A DNA stretch of 64,000 bases from Bacteroidales bacterium (GCA_017471045.1 JAFUWZ010000026.1:20257-84256), one strand, 5' to 3'. Positions 26,432 through 35,200 are shown, numbered from the stretch's first letter. The notes: generated from the sequence alone by a model not told the origin. Numbers and translations are program-made.

Positions 26432-27313
26432 TCAGAACGACGGAAGCATCCGCTTGTAAATCGGGCGGAAGGGATCGTCCACGGTGACTTCGGCGGACGT
26501 GACCGGGCAGGCGGCGAACCAGCCCAGGACATGCTCTCCGCGGATGTTGGTCGGGGCGTTCGCCGGCTGGGGCGAGAAGATGGGGATGGAGAAACTGCTC
26601 ATCGTGATGGAGAACAGGAAGTCGTAATAGCTTTTGTCCAAGGTGTAGGCTTCCAGCGTGATCACGTCGCCCGTTTCCAGGTACTTGTAGCATTCGCCAT
26701 AGCGGTCGTACAGCCAGGCGCCTTGATAGAGCGTCGTGATGGGGAAACCTTGTATCTCGTTGCCGTTGAAATATTTGTCGTCCATGATCTCATTCATCTG
26801 GAACGGGATGAAATGGCCGTTGACCCCATCCCGGACGCAGTAGTAGCTGGCCGTTTCCCGGTCCCGGCCCCAGATCGCGAGGGTCCACAGGCTGTCCAGG
26901 CCGAGTGCCTTGTTGCCGGCGTAGGCATAGTCCACGGCGTCGAGCTCGAACCCGGGCTGAGGCATTGTCGCATCCGCCTCGTAGAAGGTTCCGTCGCGGA
27001 GCCGGATCTCCAGATGGTGGCTTCTGCCCACGGTCCCGTGGAAGCCCTCCGGGCCCACGTAGATCCCGTTTTCGGTCTCCGTGAAGGGCGTGCCGTCGAT
27101 GGAGACTTCCGCGCCCCCGACCCCCGGTACCGCCTCGTCCTGGAAGTAGGAAACCGTGTGGGAAAGGGTGACGGTCTGGGCGTCCGTAGCCCGGTCGGTC
27201 AGCAGGGCGTCCACGACGAGATAGTCATGGTAGTCGGACACGGACTGGAGTTCGACCTTTTCCGTGCAGGCGGCCAGCAGGCATAGGAGCAGGATGGGCA
27301 GGGACTTTCTCAT
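26432..27313 (-). CDS. DUF4249 outer-membrane lipoprotein
   Basis: A 293-residue lipoprotein: MRKSLPILLLCLLAACTEK with a lipobox LAAC. The mature part is beta-rich with LVVDALLTDRATDAQTVTLSHTV and GTPFTETENGIYVGPEGF, typical of DUF4249, a family that nearly always sits next to a TonB-dependent receptor in Bacteroidota. It probably forms a surface lid or binding partner for that receptor. The receptor gene stop is 2 bases upstream of this start (receptor 27316, lipoprotein 27313), so the two are one transcription unit. The substrate is unknown. Confidence 0.88.
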   Translation of the reverse strand: MRKSLPILLLCLLAACTEKVELQSVSDYHDYLVVDALLTDRATDAQTVTLSHTVSYFQDEAVPGVGGAEVSIDGTPFTETENGIYVGPEGFHGTVGRSHHLEIRLRDGTFYEADATMPQPGFELDAVDYAYAGNKALGLDSLWTLAIWGRDRETASYYCVRDGVNGHFIPFQMNEIMDDKYFNGNEIQGFPITTLYQGAWLYDRYGECYKYLETGDVITLEAYTLDKSYYDFLFSITMSSFSIPIFSPQPANAPTNIRGEHVLGWFAACPVTSAEVTVDDPFRPIYKRMLPSF

Positions 27314-27315
27314 AC

Positions 27316-29691
27316 TCAGAACTTGATGTTGCAGGAGAGCGACGGGATGGCCGTGAAGAGATACACTTTCAGGGACTGGGCCTGCTCCTTCTCGCGGTCG
27401 TAACTGAAGGCGATGGACCAGGCGTTGTGGCGGGCATAGGCGTTGTACACCGACAGGTTCCACTCGCTGCTCCAGCGCTGATTCTGCACCCGGCGCTTGC
27501 TCCGGTAGGTCAGCGACAGGTCCAGCCGGTGGTAGTCCGGCAGCCGGTCCTCGTTCCGGCTGGAATAGACGGGCTTCCAGACGTCCCGGAAGGAGAAGCG
27601 CCCGGCGGGATAAGTCGTCGGCGAACCGCTGTAGAACACCCATTCGGAAGAGGCGGACAGGCGTTTCGAGAAGTCGTACGACAATACGAAATTGACCGCG
27701 TGTTCATGGTTCAGCGGGGACGGATAGCGGACGCCGCCGTTGAGCTCCGGGATGTCGTACCAGGACTGGGACCAGGTGTAGGACAGCCAGCCGTTCCAGC
27801 GGGCGAAGTCGTACTTGAGCATCAGTTCCGCGCCGTAGGAAGAGGAACGGCCGAAGCGCAGCAGCCCTTCCCGGTCGGGGTCGTCGATGACGAGTCCGGG
27901 ATTGTCCACGAAGTCGATGGTATGGCGGTTGTCCTTGTAGAAGCCCTCCAGGGAGAGTTGCAGGGCCTGGCCCGCCAGGAGTTGGTTGATGCCGGCGGAA
28001 TACTGGTCGGAGCGCTGGGGCTCGACATTGGGCGAGGCGGTGAACCAGGTGTCCACCGGGCTGCCCGTGATGCTGATCCGGGCTTGCTGGAGGTACTGGT
28101 AGCTCCGCACCCAGGCGGCCTTCAGGGAGAAGTCGTCCGTGAGGGCCCAGGACGCCGAGATGCGCGGCTCCCAGCCCGAATGGGTCCGGATGGCTTTCCC
28201 CTTCGCGATGTCCACGGTCTCGGTCAGGGCATGCGTGTCCGGGTCGAAGTAGCGCTGCTCCGTCGGCCCGAGGGTCGTGAAAGTGGAGAAGCGGAGTCCG
28301 TAGCGGAGGGTCAGGGAGCGGATCTTCTGCTCGTCCTGCAGATAGAAGGAAGGCTGGACGGCAAAGATGTCGCTCATTTTCACGGGGTTGACATAGCCGT
28401 CTTCCTGCCGGGGGATGGTCTCGCCCGGGGAGATGCCGAAATACGCCAGTTGCAGGCCGGCCTTGAGGGTATGCGAGGGGTGGGCGTACCAGGTCCAGCC
28501 TGCCTTCAGGCCGCTCTCGCGGATGGTCTGCCTGTAGTCGAAGGAGGCTTCGTTCATGTCCACTCCGATGCTGTTGCGGTAGAGGGAGTTGTAGAGCGCG
28601 ACATCAGAGGTGACGGCGGGGGAGTACACGTGGTTCCAGCGCAGCGACTGCGTGTGGTTTGCATTGCCGAAGACCATGTCGCCGAGGTCGAATTCTTCCA
28701 TCGAGAAGCCGAATACGTCCCGGCCGCTGAAGGCGCTCAGGAAGACCCGGTCCCGCTCGCCCGCGATCCAGCTGAGCTTGGCGTTGAGGTCGTAGAAGTA
28801 CATCCGGGTGTTGTCGGGCAGGCGTTCGCCCAGCAGGGGGAAGAAGAGGTCCAGGTAGGTCCGGCGGCCGCTCAGCAGGAACGAGAGTTTTCCCGGCACG
28901 ATGGGCCCTTCAAGGAAAAGCTTCGACGTGATCAGGCCGATCGAGGCGTTGCCGCCGAAAGCGCGGTTGTTGCCGTCTTTGGTCGAGATGTCCAGCACGG
29001 AGGAGATGCGCCCGCCGTAGGCGGCGGGGAAATCGCCCTTGTAGAGGTCTGCACCGCGGATGGCATCCCCGTTGAACATCGACAGGAAGCCCAGGAAATG
29101 ACCGCAGTTGTAGATGGGTGCTCCGTCCATCAGGATGAGGTTCTGGTCGATACCGCCGCCCCGTACGCTGAAGCCGGTGGAACCTTCGCTGGGCGTCTGC
29201 ACGCCCGGCATCATCTGGATGACGCGGATGATGTCGGCTTCGCCCATCAGCGCCGGGAGCCGTTGCACCAGACTCGCATCCACACGTTCCAGGCCCATCT
29301 GGGGCAGGTGGATTTCCTCCCGCTTGGAACGCGAGAACACGGTCGCGGCGTCCAGTTCATTCCGGTCTGTATGCAGGTTGAAATCCCATTTCACCGATTT
29401 CCGGACATCGAGCGTCACCTCCTCCGTCTGATAGCCGAAATAGGCGCAGCAGAGGGTCTGCTTGCCCGCGGGCAGTGACAGGGAATAAAACCCCACGGCA
29501 TCTGCCGCGACGCCGTATTGCTTGTCGGCGGTGTACACGACGGCCTGGGTCAGCGGTTCTCCGGTCCCGGCGTCACGGACATAGCCCGACAGGACGACCT
29601 TCCTGTTCTGCGCATTCGCGAGAACGGACAGAAACAGCAGGACGGCCGTCCCGATCATCCTATGGTTCCTTTGTCTCACCATCGGCTGCAA
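27316..29691 (-). CDS. TonB-dependent outer-membrane receptor
   Basis: A 791-residue receptor. After the signal peptide (MIGTAVLLFLSVLANAQ within the first 28 residues) comes a carboxypeptidase-D regulatory-like domain (VLSGYVRDAGTGEPLTQAVV), then the plug domain (DIIRVIQMMPGVQTPSEGSTG, FSVRGGGIDQNLILMDGAPI) and a 22-strand-type barrel ending with an aromatic residue (SCNIKF). It imports an unknown ligand with energy from TonB. It is the first gene of the unit with the DUF4249 lipoprotein. ATGs at 29691, 29682 and 29658 are possible; the last gives the shortest signal peptide. Confidence 0.95.
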   Translation of the reverse strand: MQPMVRQRNHRMIGTAVLLFLSVLANAQNRKVVLSGYVRDAGTGEPLTQAVVYTADKQYGVAADAVGFYSLSLPAGKQTLCCAYFGYQTEEVTLDVRKSVKWDFNLHTDRNELDAATVFSRSKREEIHLPQMGLERVDASLVQRLPALMGEADIIRVIQMMPGVQTPSEGSTGFSVRGGGIDQNLILMDGAPIYNCGHFLGFLSMFNGDAIRGADLYKGDFPAAYGGRISSVLDISTKDGNNRAFGGNASIGLITSKLFLEGPIVPGKLSFLLSGRRTYLDLFFPLLGERLPDNTRMYFYDLNAKLSWIAGERDRVFLSAFSGRDVFGFSMEEFDLGDMVFGNANHTQSLRWNHVYSPAVTSDVALYNSLYRNSIGVDMNEASFDYRQTIRESGLKAGWTWYAHPSHTLKAGLQLAYFGISPGETIPRQEDGYVNPVKMSDIFAVQPSFYLQDEQKIRSLTLRYGLRFSTFTTLGPTEQRYFDPDTHALTETVDIAKGKAIRTHSGWEPRISASWALTDDFSLKAAWVRSYQYLQQARISITGSPVDTWFTASPNVEPQRSDQYSAGINQLLAGQALQLSLEGFYKDNRHTIDFVDNPGLVIDDPDREGLLRFGRSSSYGAELMLKYDFARWNGWLSYTWSQSWYDIPELNGGVRYPSPLNHEHAVNFVLSYDFSKRLSASSEWVFYSGSPTTYPAGRFSFRDVWKPVYSSRNEDRLPDYHRLDLSLTYRSKRRVQNQRWSSEWNLSVYNAYARHNAWSIAFSYDREKEQAQSLKVYLFTAIPSLSCNIKF

Positions 29692-29773
29692 ATTTCGAAA
29701 AAATGCCTGGATTGTCCATAAGTCTGTTAATATTTATCGTGTCCATAGGGTCGAATTAATCTTTCCGAATCGC

Positions 29774-29781
29774 TACATTTG
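29774..29781 (+). promoter_or_regulatory. Predicted -7 element of dusB-lpxK
   Basis: TACATTTG matches TAnnTTTG and ends only 8 bases before the dusB ATG, so the mRNA would be leaderless or nearly so. No convincing -33 TTG is seen. Confidence 0.5.
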
Positions 29782-29789
29782 CCATTTGT

Positions 29790-30842
29790 ATGAAAATAGG
29801 CGATATCGATCTGGGTCCCAGGCCCGTGCTGCTGGCTCCGATGGAGGATGTGACGGACGCTTCGTTCCGCATCCTCTGCCGGGAATATGGCGCCGATATG
29901 GTCTATACCGAATTCGTCCCGTCGGACGGGCTGATCCGCGACGCGGACAAGGCCATCGCCAAGATGCGGACCTTCCCGGAAGAGGCGCCGGTCGGCATCC
30001 AGATCTACGGCCATATCCCGGAATCGATGGTGGAGGCCGCGCGGATGGCCGACCACGCCGACGAGATCGCGGGCGGGCGGGGATGCGACCTGGTCGACAT
30101 CAACTTCGGCTGCCCGGTCAGCAAGATCGCCGGGCGGGGTGCCGGATCAGGGATGATGAAGGACCCGGACAAGATGGTCGCCATCACGAAGGCGGTCGTC
30201 GAAGCGGTGCGCAAGCCCGTGACGGTCAAGACACGCCTGGGCTGGGACGAGCACTCCAAGATCATCGTCGAACTAGCGGAGCGCCTCCAGGACTGCGGCA
30301 TCGCCGCCCTGACGGTCCACGGTCGCACCCGCAGCCAGATGTACAAGGGCGAGGCGGACTGGACCCTGATCGGCAAGATCAAGGAGAATCCGCGGATCCG
30401 CATCCCCATCATCGGCAACGGCGACATCAACTCGCCCCGGAAGGCGAAGGAAGCCTTCGACCGCTACGGCGTGGACGGGATCATGGTCGGGCGCGCGTCT
30501 TTCGGGCATCCGTGGATCTTCCGGGAGATCAAGGAATATCTGCGCACGGGCGTCGTCCCGCCGCCGATGCCGGTACGGGAGCGGGTCGCGCTGGCCAAGC
30601 GCCACTACGCCTTGTCCCTGGAGATGAAAGGTGCGCCGCGGGGCGTGTATGAGATGCGCCGGCACCTGGCCTGCTATTTCAAGGGTCTGCCGGACTTCAA
30701 GGAGACGCGCGCGCGCCTGGTGACGGAGGCGGATCCGGCCGCGGTGACCGCCATCCTGGACGAGATCGGAGCGCGCTGGGGCGACGTGTCCCTGCCGAGT
30801 CCGCGGGCGTATATGGATTATAGAAGTCAAGAGATATGCTAG
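29790..30842 (+). CDS. dusB: tRNA-dihydrouridine synthase
   Basis: FMN-dependent reductase that makes dihydrouridine in tRNA. The 350-residue TIM barrel has the FMN-binding start LLAPMEDVTDASFRILCREYGADMV (in two halves), the catalytic cysteine in VDINFGCPVSK, the VTVKTRLGW strand, LTVHGRTRSQMYKGEADW and IGNGDI, VGRASFGHPWIF. Subfamily DusB is inferred from overall similarity to the bacterial nifR3-like group; the symbol is by analogy. Its last 7 bases overlap lpxK. Confidence 0.93.
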   Translation: MKIGDIDLGPRPVLLAPMEDVTDASFRILCREYGADMVYTEFVPSDGLIRDADKAIAKMRTFPEEAPVGIQIYGHIPESMVEAARMADHADEIAGGRGCDLVDINFGCPVSKIAGRGAGSGMMKDPDKMVAITKAVVEAVRKPVTVKTRLGWDEHSKIIVELAERLQDCGIAALTVHGRTRSQMYKGEADWTLIGKIKENPRIRIPIIGNGDINSPRKAKEAFDRYGVDGIMVGRASFGHPWIFREIKEYLRTGVVPPPMPVRERVALAKRHYALSLEMKGAPRGVYEMRRHLACYFKGLPDFKETRARLVTEADPAAVTAILDEIGARWGDVSLPSPRAYMDYRSQEIC

Positions 30843-31963
30843 ACAAATTGCTGCTGTTCCCTTATTACCTGACGCTCAAGGTGCGCAATGCGCTCTATGA
30901 CCGCCATCTGCTCAAAAGCCGGGAGGCGGAAGTGCCGACGGTCTGCGTGGGCAACGTGACCGTGGGCGGCACAGGCAAGACGCCCCACACGGAGATGATC
31001 CTGCGTATGCTGATGGCGAACGAGGCCTGGGGCAAGAAGAACCTCGCAGTCCTGTCCCGCGGCTACAAACGTAAGAGCAAGGGTTTCCAGCAGGTCACCA
31101 CCCAGCGCAACGCATCGTTCTTCGGCGACGAGCCGGTCCAGATCAAGAAAAAGTTCCCGGGCGTCACTGTGGCCCTGGACAAGAACCGCATCCGCGGCTG
31201 CCGCAACCTCTGCCACCCGGAGATCGTCCGCACGCAGCGGCAGAACCGGCGTTGCCTGGACAAGGACTTCCCGGCGGCGGACCTGATCGTGCTGGACGAT
31301 GCGTTCCAATACCGCAAGCTCAGCGCCACGCTCAGCATTGTGCTGGTGGATTACAGCCGGCCGGTGAACAAGGACCGGCTCCTGCCCCTGGGCAGCCTGC
31401 GGGACCTCCCGGAGCGCCTGGGCGATGCGGACATCGTCATCGTCACGAAATGCCCGAACTACATGGACGACTGGGAGCGGACGGTCTGGGCCCAGTCCTG
31501 CGGGGTCAGGGATTATGCCAGCTCGACCTGCACGGGCGTATCGAAGAAAGGCCGCAAGCAGTACGTCTTCTTCACCAGCATCCAGTACTGCGCGCCGGAG
31601 CCGATCTACGAGGAATGCGACCCGCGCTACGTGTACTCGCAGCGGATGGTGCTCTTCACCGGGATCGCGAAGGATACCCCGCTGCGCACTTATCTCTCAG
31701 ACAATTACAAGATCGTGGAGGCATTCCGTTTTTCGGACCACCACGCGTTCTCGGAGGGCGATATCCGCCGGATCACGGCGGCCGCCGAGCGCTGGTCCAC
31801 GGCGGCCCTCGGTACGACCGAGAAGGATGCCCAGCGGATCATCGCATCCAAAAAAATGCCGCCTGCACTGCGCAGGCGGCTCTTCCAAATCCCTATTACG
31901 GTAGATTTCCTGACCCCCGAGGAGCGGGATATCTTCCACCGGGTGCTGTTTGAAACGATCTAG
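30836..31963 (+). CDS. lpxK: Tetraacyldisaccharide 4'-kinase
   Basis: Sixth step of lipid A biosynthesis: phosphorylates the 4' position of the tetraacyldisaccharide at the inner membrane. The N-terminal amphipathic helix is followed by the Walker A-type motif VGNVTVGGTGKTPHTEMI (about residue 39), SRGYKRKSKGF, GDEPVQIKKKFPGVTVALDKNR, and LDDAFQYRKL. The length (375) is normal for Bacteroidota. It overlaps dusB by 7 bases and converges on frr with a 4-base overlap. Presence of lpxK confirms a Gram-negative host with LPS. Confidence 0.94.
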   Translation: MLDKLLLFPYYLTLKVRNALYDRHLLKSREAEVPTVCVGNVTVGGTGKTPHTEMILRMLMANEAWGKKNLAVLSRGYKRKSKGFQQVTTQRNASFFGDEPVQIKKKFPGVTVALDKNRIRGCRNLCHPEIVRTQRQNRRCLDKDFPAADLIVLDDAFQYRKLSATLSIVLVDYSRPVNKDRLLPLGSLRDLPERLGDADIVIVTKCPNYMDDWERTVWAQSCGVRDYASSTCTGVSKKGRKQYVFFTSIQYCAPEPIYEECDPRYVYSQRMVLFTGIAKDTPLRTYLSDNYKIVEAFRFSDHHAFSEGDIRRITAAAERWSTAALGTTEKDAQRIIASKKMPPALRRRLFQIPITVDFLTPEERDIFHRVLFETI

Positions 31964-32529
31964 ACGGTCAGGATTTCCTTTTCCTTGGCGGTGACGAGGG
32001 TGTCCACGGCCTTGATGTTCTTGTCCGTGATCTTCTGCACCTCTTCCTCAGCCTCCTTCTCGGTGTCCTCGGACAGGCCTTCGTTCTTCTGGGCCTTCTT
32101 GAGGGTGTCGATCGCGTCGCGGCGGGCGTTGCGGATGATGACCTTGGTCTGTTCGCCCGTGGCTTTGGCCTTCTTGATCAGATCCTTACGGCGCTCCTCG
32201 GTGAGCGGCGGGACGACGCAGCGGATCAGTTCACCGTTGTTGGACGGGGTGAACCCGAGGTTGTTGTCGATGATCGCCTTTTCGATCTTGGCGAGCATGT
32301 TGCGCTCCCAAGGCTGGATGACCAGGGTGCGGGCGTCGGGTGTCGTCACGGACGAGACCTGCGGGATGGGGGTGGGGGTGCCGTAGTAGTCCACGGTCAC
32401 GTTGTTGAAGATGGACGGGTTGGCCTTGCCGACCCGGTAGTTCTTGAGATCCTCCTCGAAGAAGGCGGTCGCATCCTGCATCTTCTCGTCAGTTGCGGCA
32501 ACGATTTCTTTCGCTCTGTCTGTCAACAT
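31960..32529 (-). CDS. frr: Ribosome recycling factor
   Basis: A 189-residue L-shaped protein that splits post-termination ribosomes with EF-G. The family blocks NYRVGKANPSIFNNVTVDYYG, VTTPDARTLVIQPWE, NLGFTPSNNGELIRCVVPPLTEERR (in parts) and RRDAIDTLKKAQK are all present. It is the second gene of a pyrH-frr unit, an arrangement conserved in many bacteria, with a 20-base gap. Confidence 0.97.
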   Translation of the reverse strand: MLTDRAKEIVAATDEKMQDATAFFEEDLKNYRVGKANPSIFNNVTVDYYGTPTPIPQVSSVTTPDARTLVIQPWERNMLAKIEKAIIDNNLGFTPSNNGELIRCVVPPLTEERRKDLIKKAKATGEQTKVIIRNARRDAIDTLKKAQKNEGLSEDTEKEAEEEVQKITDKNIKAVDTLVTAKEKEILTV

Positions 32530-32549
32530 AGTTTTATCTTTTCTATTGA

Positions 32550-33254
32550 TTATACGTGTACCAAAGTCCCGACCTTCCCGCCGTCGAGGATGCGTTTGAG
32601 GTTGCCCGGTTCGTTCATGTCGAAGACGATGATCGGCATGTTGCCCTGCTCGCAGAGGGCGAAAGCCGTGGCATCCATCACCTTGAGGTGGTCGGCGAGC
32701 GCCTTCGAGAAGGTCAGCTCATCATATTTGACCGCGGTCGGATCCTTCTCGGGGTCGGCGGTATAGACCCCGTCCACACGCGTGCCTTTCAGGAGGGCAT
32801 CCGCCCGGATCTCCAGCGCCCGGAGCGCGGCTCCGGAATCGGTGGTGAAGAAAGGATTGCCGGTCCCGCCGGCGATCAGCGCCACGCCGCCCTCTTCCAG
32901 CAGCCGTACGGCCGCATCGCGGACGTAGTAGCGTGCCAGGGGCTCCATCGGGGTCGCGGTAAACACTTCGGCCCGGATGCCCTGGGAACGGATGGCCATC
33001 GCCAGTCCCAGCGAATTGATCACCGTCGCAAGCATCCCCATCTTGTCCCCGTCCACGCGGTCGAATCCCTTTCCGACGCCCTGCAGGCCGCGGAATATGT
33101 TGCCGCCGCCGTTCACGACAGCAATCTGCATGCCGCTGCGCACGGCCGCTGCGATTTCGGCGGCCGCCTTGTTCAGGCTGGCTTCGTCGATGCCCTTTCC
33201 CTGCGGGCCTCCCAGGCTTTCTCCGCTGAGTTTGAGGAGTACTCTTTTATACAT
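32550..33254 (-). CDS. pyrH: UMP kinase
   Basis: Hexameric kinase converting UMP to UDP in pyrimidine synthesis, of the amino-acid-kinase fold. The landmarks are YKRVLLKLSGESLGG, VVNGGGNIFRG, DKMGMLATVINSLGL, ALIAGGTGNPFFTTDSGAALRA in two halves, VDGVYTADPEKDPTA and MDATAFALCEQ. The start at 33254 (MYKRVLLKLSG) gives 234 residues, the family norm; an upstream ATG at 33281 would extend into the promoter. It is followed by frr. Confidence 0.96.
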   Translation of the reverse strand: MYKRVLLKLSGESLGGPQGKGIDEASLNKAAAEIAAAVRSGMQIAVVNGGGNIFRGLQGVGKGFDRVDGDKMGMLATVINSLGLAMAIRSQGIRAEVFTATPMEPLARYYVRDAAVRLLEEGGVALIAGGTGNPFFTTDSGAALRALEIRADALLKGTRVDGVYTADPEKDPTAVKYDELTFSKALADHLKVMDATAFALCEQGNMPIIVFDMNEPGNLKRILDGGKVGTLVHV

Positions 33255-33278
33255 ATAGGTCTTGTTTTTCGCGGGAAA

Positions 33279-33309
33279 CAAAATTATCGGAAAATTATGA
33301 AACTTGCAA
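33279..33309 (-). promoter_or_regulatory. Promoter of pyrH-frr
   Basis: On the minus strand TTG (33309-33307), a 20-base spacer and TAATTTTG (33286-33279) give a full Bacteroidota promoter 25 bases before the ATG. Confidence 0.7.
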
Positions 33310-33365
33310 GAAAGAGCCTATATTTGCAAAACTGAAACCTGTAGTTTGAAATAAATTTTTAGCAA

Positions 33366-34106
33366 ATGGCTTTATCTTCCTCTTCCATCGGCAAGAAGTT
33401 CATCCAGAGCATCAGTGGTGCATTCCTGATCATCTTCCTCCTCCTCCACGCCACGATCAATTTCTTCTCCGTGATCGATACTTTCACGGGCAAGTTCGGC
33501 ATCGCGGCCGCGGATGATCAGCTTTTCAGCAAGGGTGACGGCCTGTTCAAGCTGGGCTGCGACTTTATGTCCACCCCGGTCATCAGCATCATGGTCCCGG
33601 TCCTCGCGCTCGGATTCCTCGTGCACATCGTTTACGGCTGCTGGCTGACCTACACCAATGTCAAGGCGCGTGGTGGCTGGAAGCGCTATGAGGTGGCCAG
33701 CAAGGCAGCCGCCGACTCCTGGTCCGCCAAGAACATGTTTGTCCTGGGTCTGGTGATCCTCGGCCTGCTCTGCTTCCACCTGTCCCATTTCTGGGCCAAG
33801 ATGCAGCTTCCTGAGTTGTTCGGCGTCGGCACCTACGAGAACAATCCCTACTACCTGCTGGTGACGACCTTCGGCCAGTGGTGGATCCTCGCCATCTACA
33901 TCGTATGGTTCGCCGCGATCTGGCTCCACCTCGTCCACGGCTTCTGGAGCATGTTCCAGACCGTCGGCTGGAGCGGCTCGATCTGGATGAAGCGCCTCAA
34001 GGTGATCGGCGTCGTCGTCGCCACCCTGATCGTCGTGATGTTCCTGGCCGCCGCGGTCAACGGTTTCTATCAGGCCCACTGGGGCTGGGGCGCAACGATT
34101 GCGTAG
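33366..34106 (+). CDS. Succinate dehydrogenase/fumarate reductase cytochrome b subunit
   Basis: A 246-residue five-helix diheme cytochrome b of the Bacteroidota/Wolinella type. Membrane helices contain the likely heme-ligand histidines: LLLHATINFF, LGFLVHIVYG, LLCFHLSHFW and LHLVHGFWSMFQTVGWSG. It anchors the flavoprotein and iron-sulfur subunits and exchanges electrons with menaquinone. In most Bacteroidota the gene is followed directly by the A and B subunit genes; here rplM follows instead. TATATTTG at 33319-33326 is its likely -7 element. Family call is firm; direction of the reaction cannot be told. Confidence 0.92.
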   Translation: MALSSSSIGKKFIQSISGAFLIIFLLLHATINFFSVIDTFTGKFGIAAADDQLFSKGDGLFKLGCDFMSTPVISIMVPVLALGFLVHIVYGCWLTYTNVKARGGWKRYEVASKAAADSWSAKNMFVLGLVILGLLCFHLSHFWAKMQLPELFGVGTYENNPYYLLVTTFGQWWILAIYIVWFAAIWLHLVHGFWSMFQTVGWSGSIWMKRLKVIGVVVATLIVVMFLAAAVNGFYQAHWGWGATIA

Positions 34107-34113
34107 CTGCACT

Positions 34114-34145
34114 TTTGTTAAAATAGAAAATATTTACTACCTTTG
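34114..34145 (+). promoter_or_regulatory. Promoter of rplM-rpsI
   Basis: TTTG at 34114-34117, a 20-base spacer and TACCTTTG at 34138-34145, a full match to consensus. It begins 8 bases after the cytochrome b stop. Confidence 0.8.
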
Positions 34146-34171
34146 CGGTCCCTATTTTGTGTAGGGATCGC
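34145..34171 (+). promoter_or_regulatory. Inverted repeat at the rplM transcription start
   Basis: GCGGTCCCTA (34145-34154) and TAGGGATCGC (34162-34171) form a 10-bp stem with one G-U, loop TTTTGTG, and are followed by AATTTTTAT. Since transcription should start near 34150, the RNA would begin inside the left arm with a shorter UCCCUA/UAGGGA hairpin. It may be an autoregulatory leader, a 5'-end stabiliser or a DNA operator. Confidence 0.55.
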
Positions 34172-34205
34172 AATTTTTATAGTTAACCATTTAAAGATCA
34201 AGACA

Positions 34206-34658
34206 ATGGACACACAAAGCTACAAGACAGTCTCCTTGAACAAGGCAACTGTCCAAAAGGAGTGGGTCGTCATTGACGCGACGGATCTCGCGCTTGGTCG
34301 TCTTGCTTCCCGCATCGCGCTTGTCCTCCGTGGCAAGACGAAGCCGGGCTTCACCCCTCACGTGGACTGCGGTGACAATGTCATCGTCGTCAACTGTGAG
34401 AAAGTCGCCCTCAAGGGCAAGAAGATGACGGACCGCGTCTACACGCGCTACACCGGTTATCCGGGCGGACAGCGTTTTACGACGCCGAAGGAAATCCTCG
34501 CGAAGAACCCCACCGAGTTGATTCGGAGAGCGGTAAAGGGTATGCTCCCGAAGACCCGTCTTGGTGACAAGCTCATCCACAACCTGTTCATCTATGCAGG
34601 TCCCGAGCATCCGCACCAGGCCCAGAACCCTAAAGTTATTAAGTTGGACGAAATTTAA
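34206..34658 (+). CDS. rplM: 50S ribosomal protein L13
   Basis: A 150-residue ribosomal protein. Family blocks are KEWVVIDATDLALGRLASRIA, LRGKTKPGFTPHVDCGDNVIVVN (in two halves) and GMLPKTRLGDKLIHNLFIYAG with the C-terminal EHPHQAQNPKVIKLDEI. The ATG at 34206 is chosen over an upstream frame opening because homologues start MDTxSYKTVS. It is the first gene of the rplM-rpsI unit, with a 47-base-plus leader containing the inverted repeat. Confidence 0.97.
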   Translation: MDTQSYKTVSLNKATVQKEWVVIDATDLALGRLASRIALVLRGKTKPGFTPHVDCGDNVIVVNCEKVALKGKKMTDRVYTRYTGYPGGQRFTTPKEILAKNPTELIRRAVKGMLPKTRLGDKLIHNLFIYAGPEHPHQAQNPKVIKLDEI

Positions 34659-34667
34659 ACAGAGCTA

Positions 34668-35057
34668 ATGGAACAGATTCACGCCCTTGGAAGACGTAAA
34701 GCAGCTGTTGCTCGCGTTTATCTCGTTGCCGGAAGCGGTAATATCGTTATCAACGACCGTCCCCTGGAGGATTTCTTCAAGGAGGATGCGCTCCGTTATA
34801 TCGTGAACCAGCCCCTCGTCCTCACCCAGACCGAAGGCCAGTTTGACATCAAGGTCACCATCGTCGGTGGTGGCATCAAGGGTCAGGCTGAAGCGATCCG
34901 TCTCGGTATCGCCCGCGCCCTGTGCGAGGTGGACAAAGAGGCTTACCGCCCTGCGCTCAAGGCAGCCGGTTTCCTCACCCGCGATTCCCGCGAGGTCGAG
35001 CGGAAGAAGCCCGGACAGCCTGGTGCCCGCAGACGCTTCCAGTTCAGTAAACGTTAG
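34668..35057 (+). CDS. rpsI: 30S ribosomal protein S9
   Basis: A 129-residue ribosomal protein. It has ALGRRKAAVARVYLVAGSG near the start, VTIVGGGIKGQAEAIRLGIARAL in the middle, and the C-terminal basic tail ending RRRFQFSKR, which reaches the P-site tRNA. It lies 9 bases downstream of rplM, the classical L13-S9 pair. Confidence 0.98.
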   Translation: MEQIHALGRRKAAVARVYLVAGSGNIVINDRPLEDFFKEDALRYIVNQPLVLTQTEGQFDIKVTIVGGGIKGQAEAIRLGIARALCEVDKEAYRPALKAAGFLTRDSREVERKKPGQPGARRRFQFSKR

Positions 35058-35087
35058 TATTCACCCTGTTTTACTTTTTGCACAGTT

Positions 35088-35200
35088 GGGTTGCAAACCC
35101 TCGGACCTGTCTCGGGATGGGAATCCCGGGAAGTTACTGGAAGGTTGCCCACACTGCGGAAAATCCCCGAGATTGACCTCGGAAGTCACTACTCCGGGAT
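35088..35200 (+). ncRNA. Candidate structured leader upstream of rpsB
   Basis: The rpsI-rpsB gap (179 bases) holds several paired elements. GGGTT/AACCC is at 35088-35100. CTCGGGAT/ATCCCGGG at 35111-35130 has a GNRA-type GGGA loop. CCGAG/CTCGG is at 35167-35182. Both latter stems are directly followed by AAGTYACT (35131 and 35183). CCGGGAT at 35194-35200 is fully complementary to ATCCCGG at 35123-35129, so it can compete with the first stem. The rpsB ATG is 36 bases downstream. This looks like a ribosomal-protein autoregulatory leader; I could not compare it with known families. Confidence 0.55.

Noticed and set aside
27427-29478. 683-codon plus-strand frame opposite the TonB receptor
   Set aside because: Shadow frame; the receptor has signal peptide, plug and barrel features.
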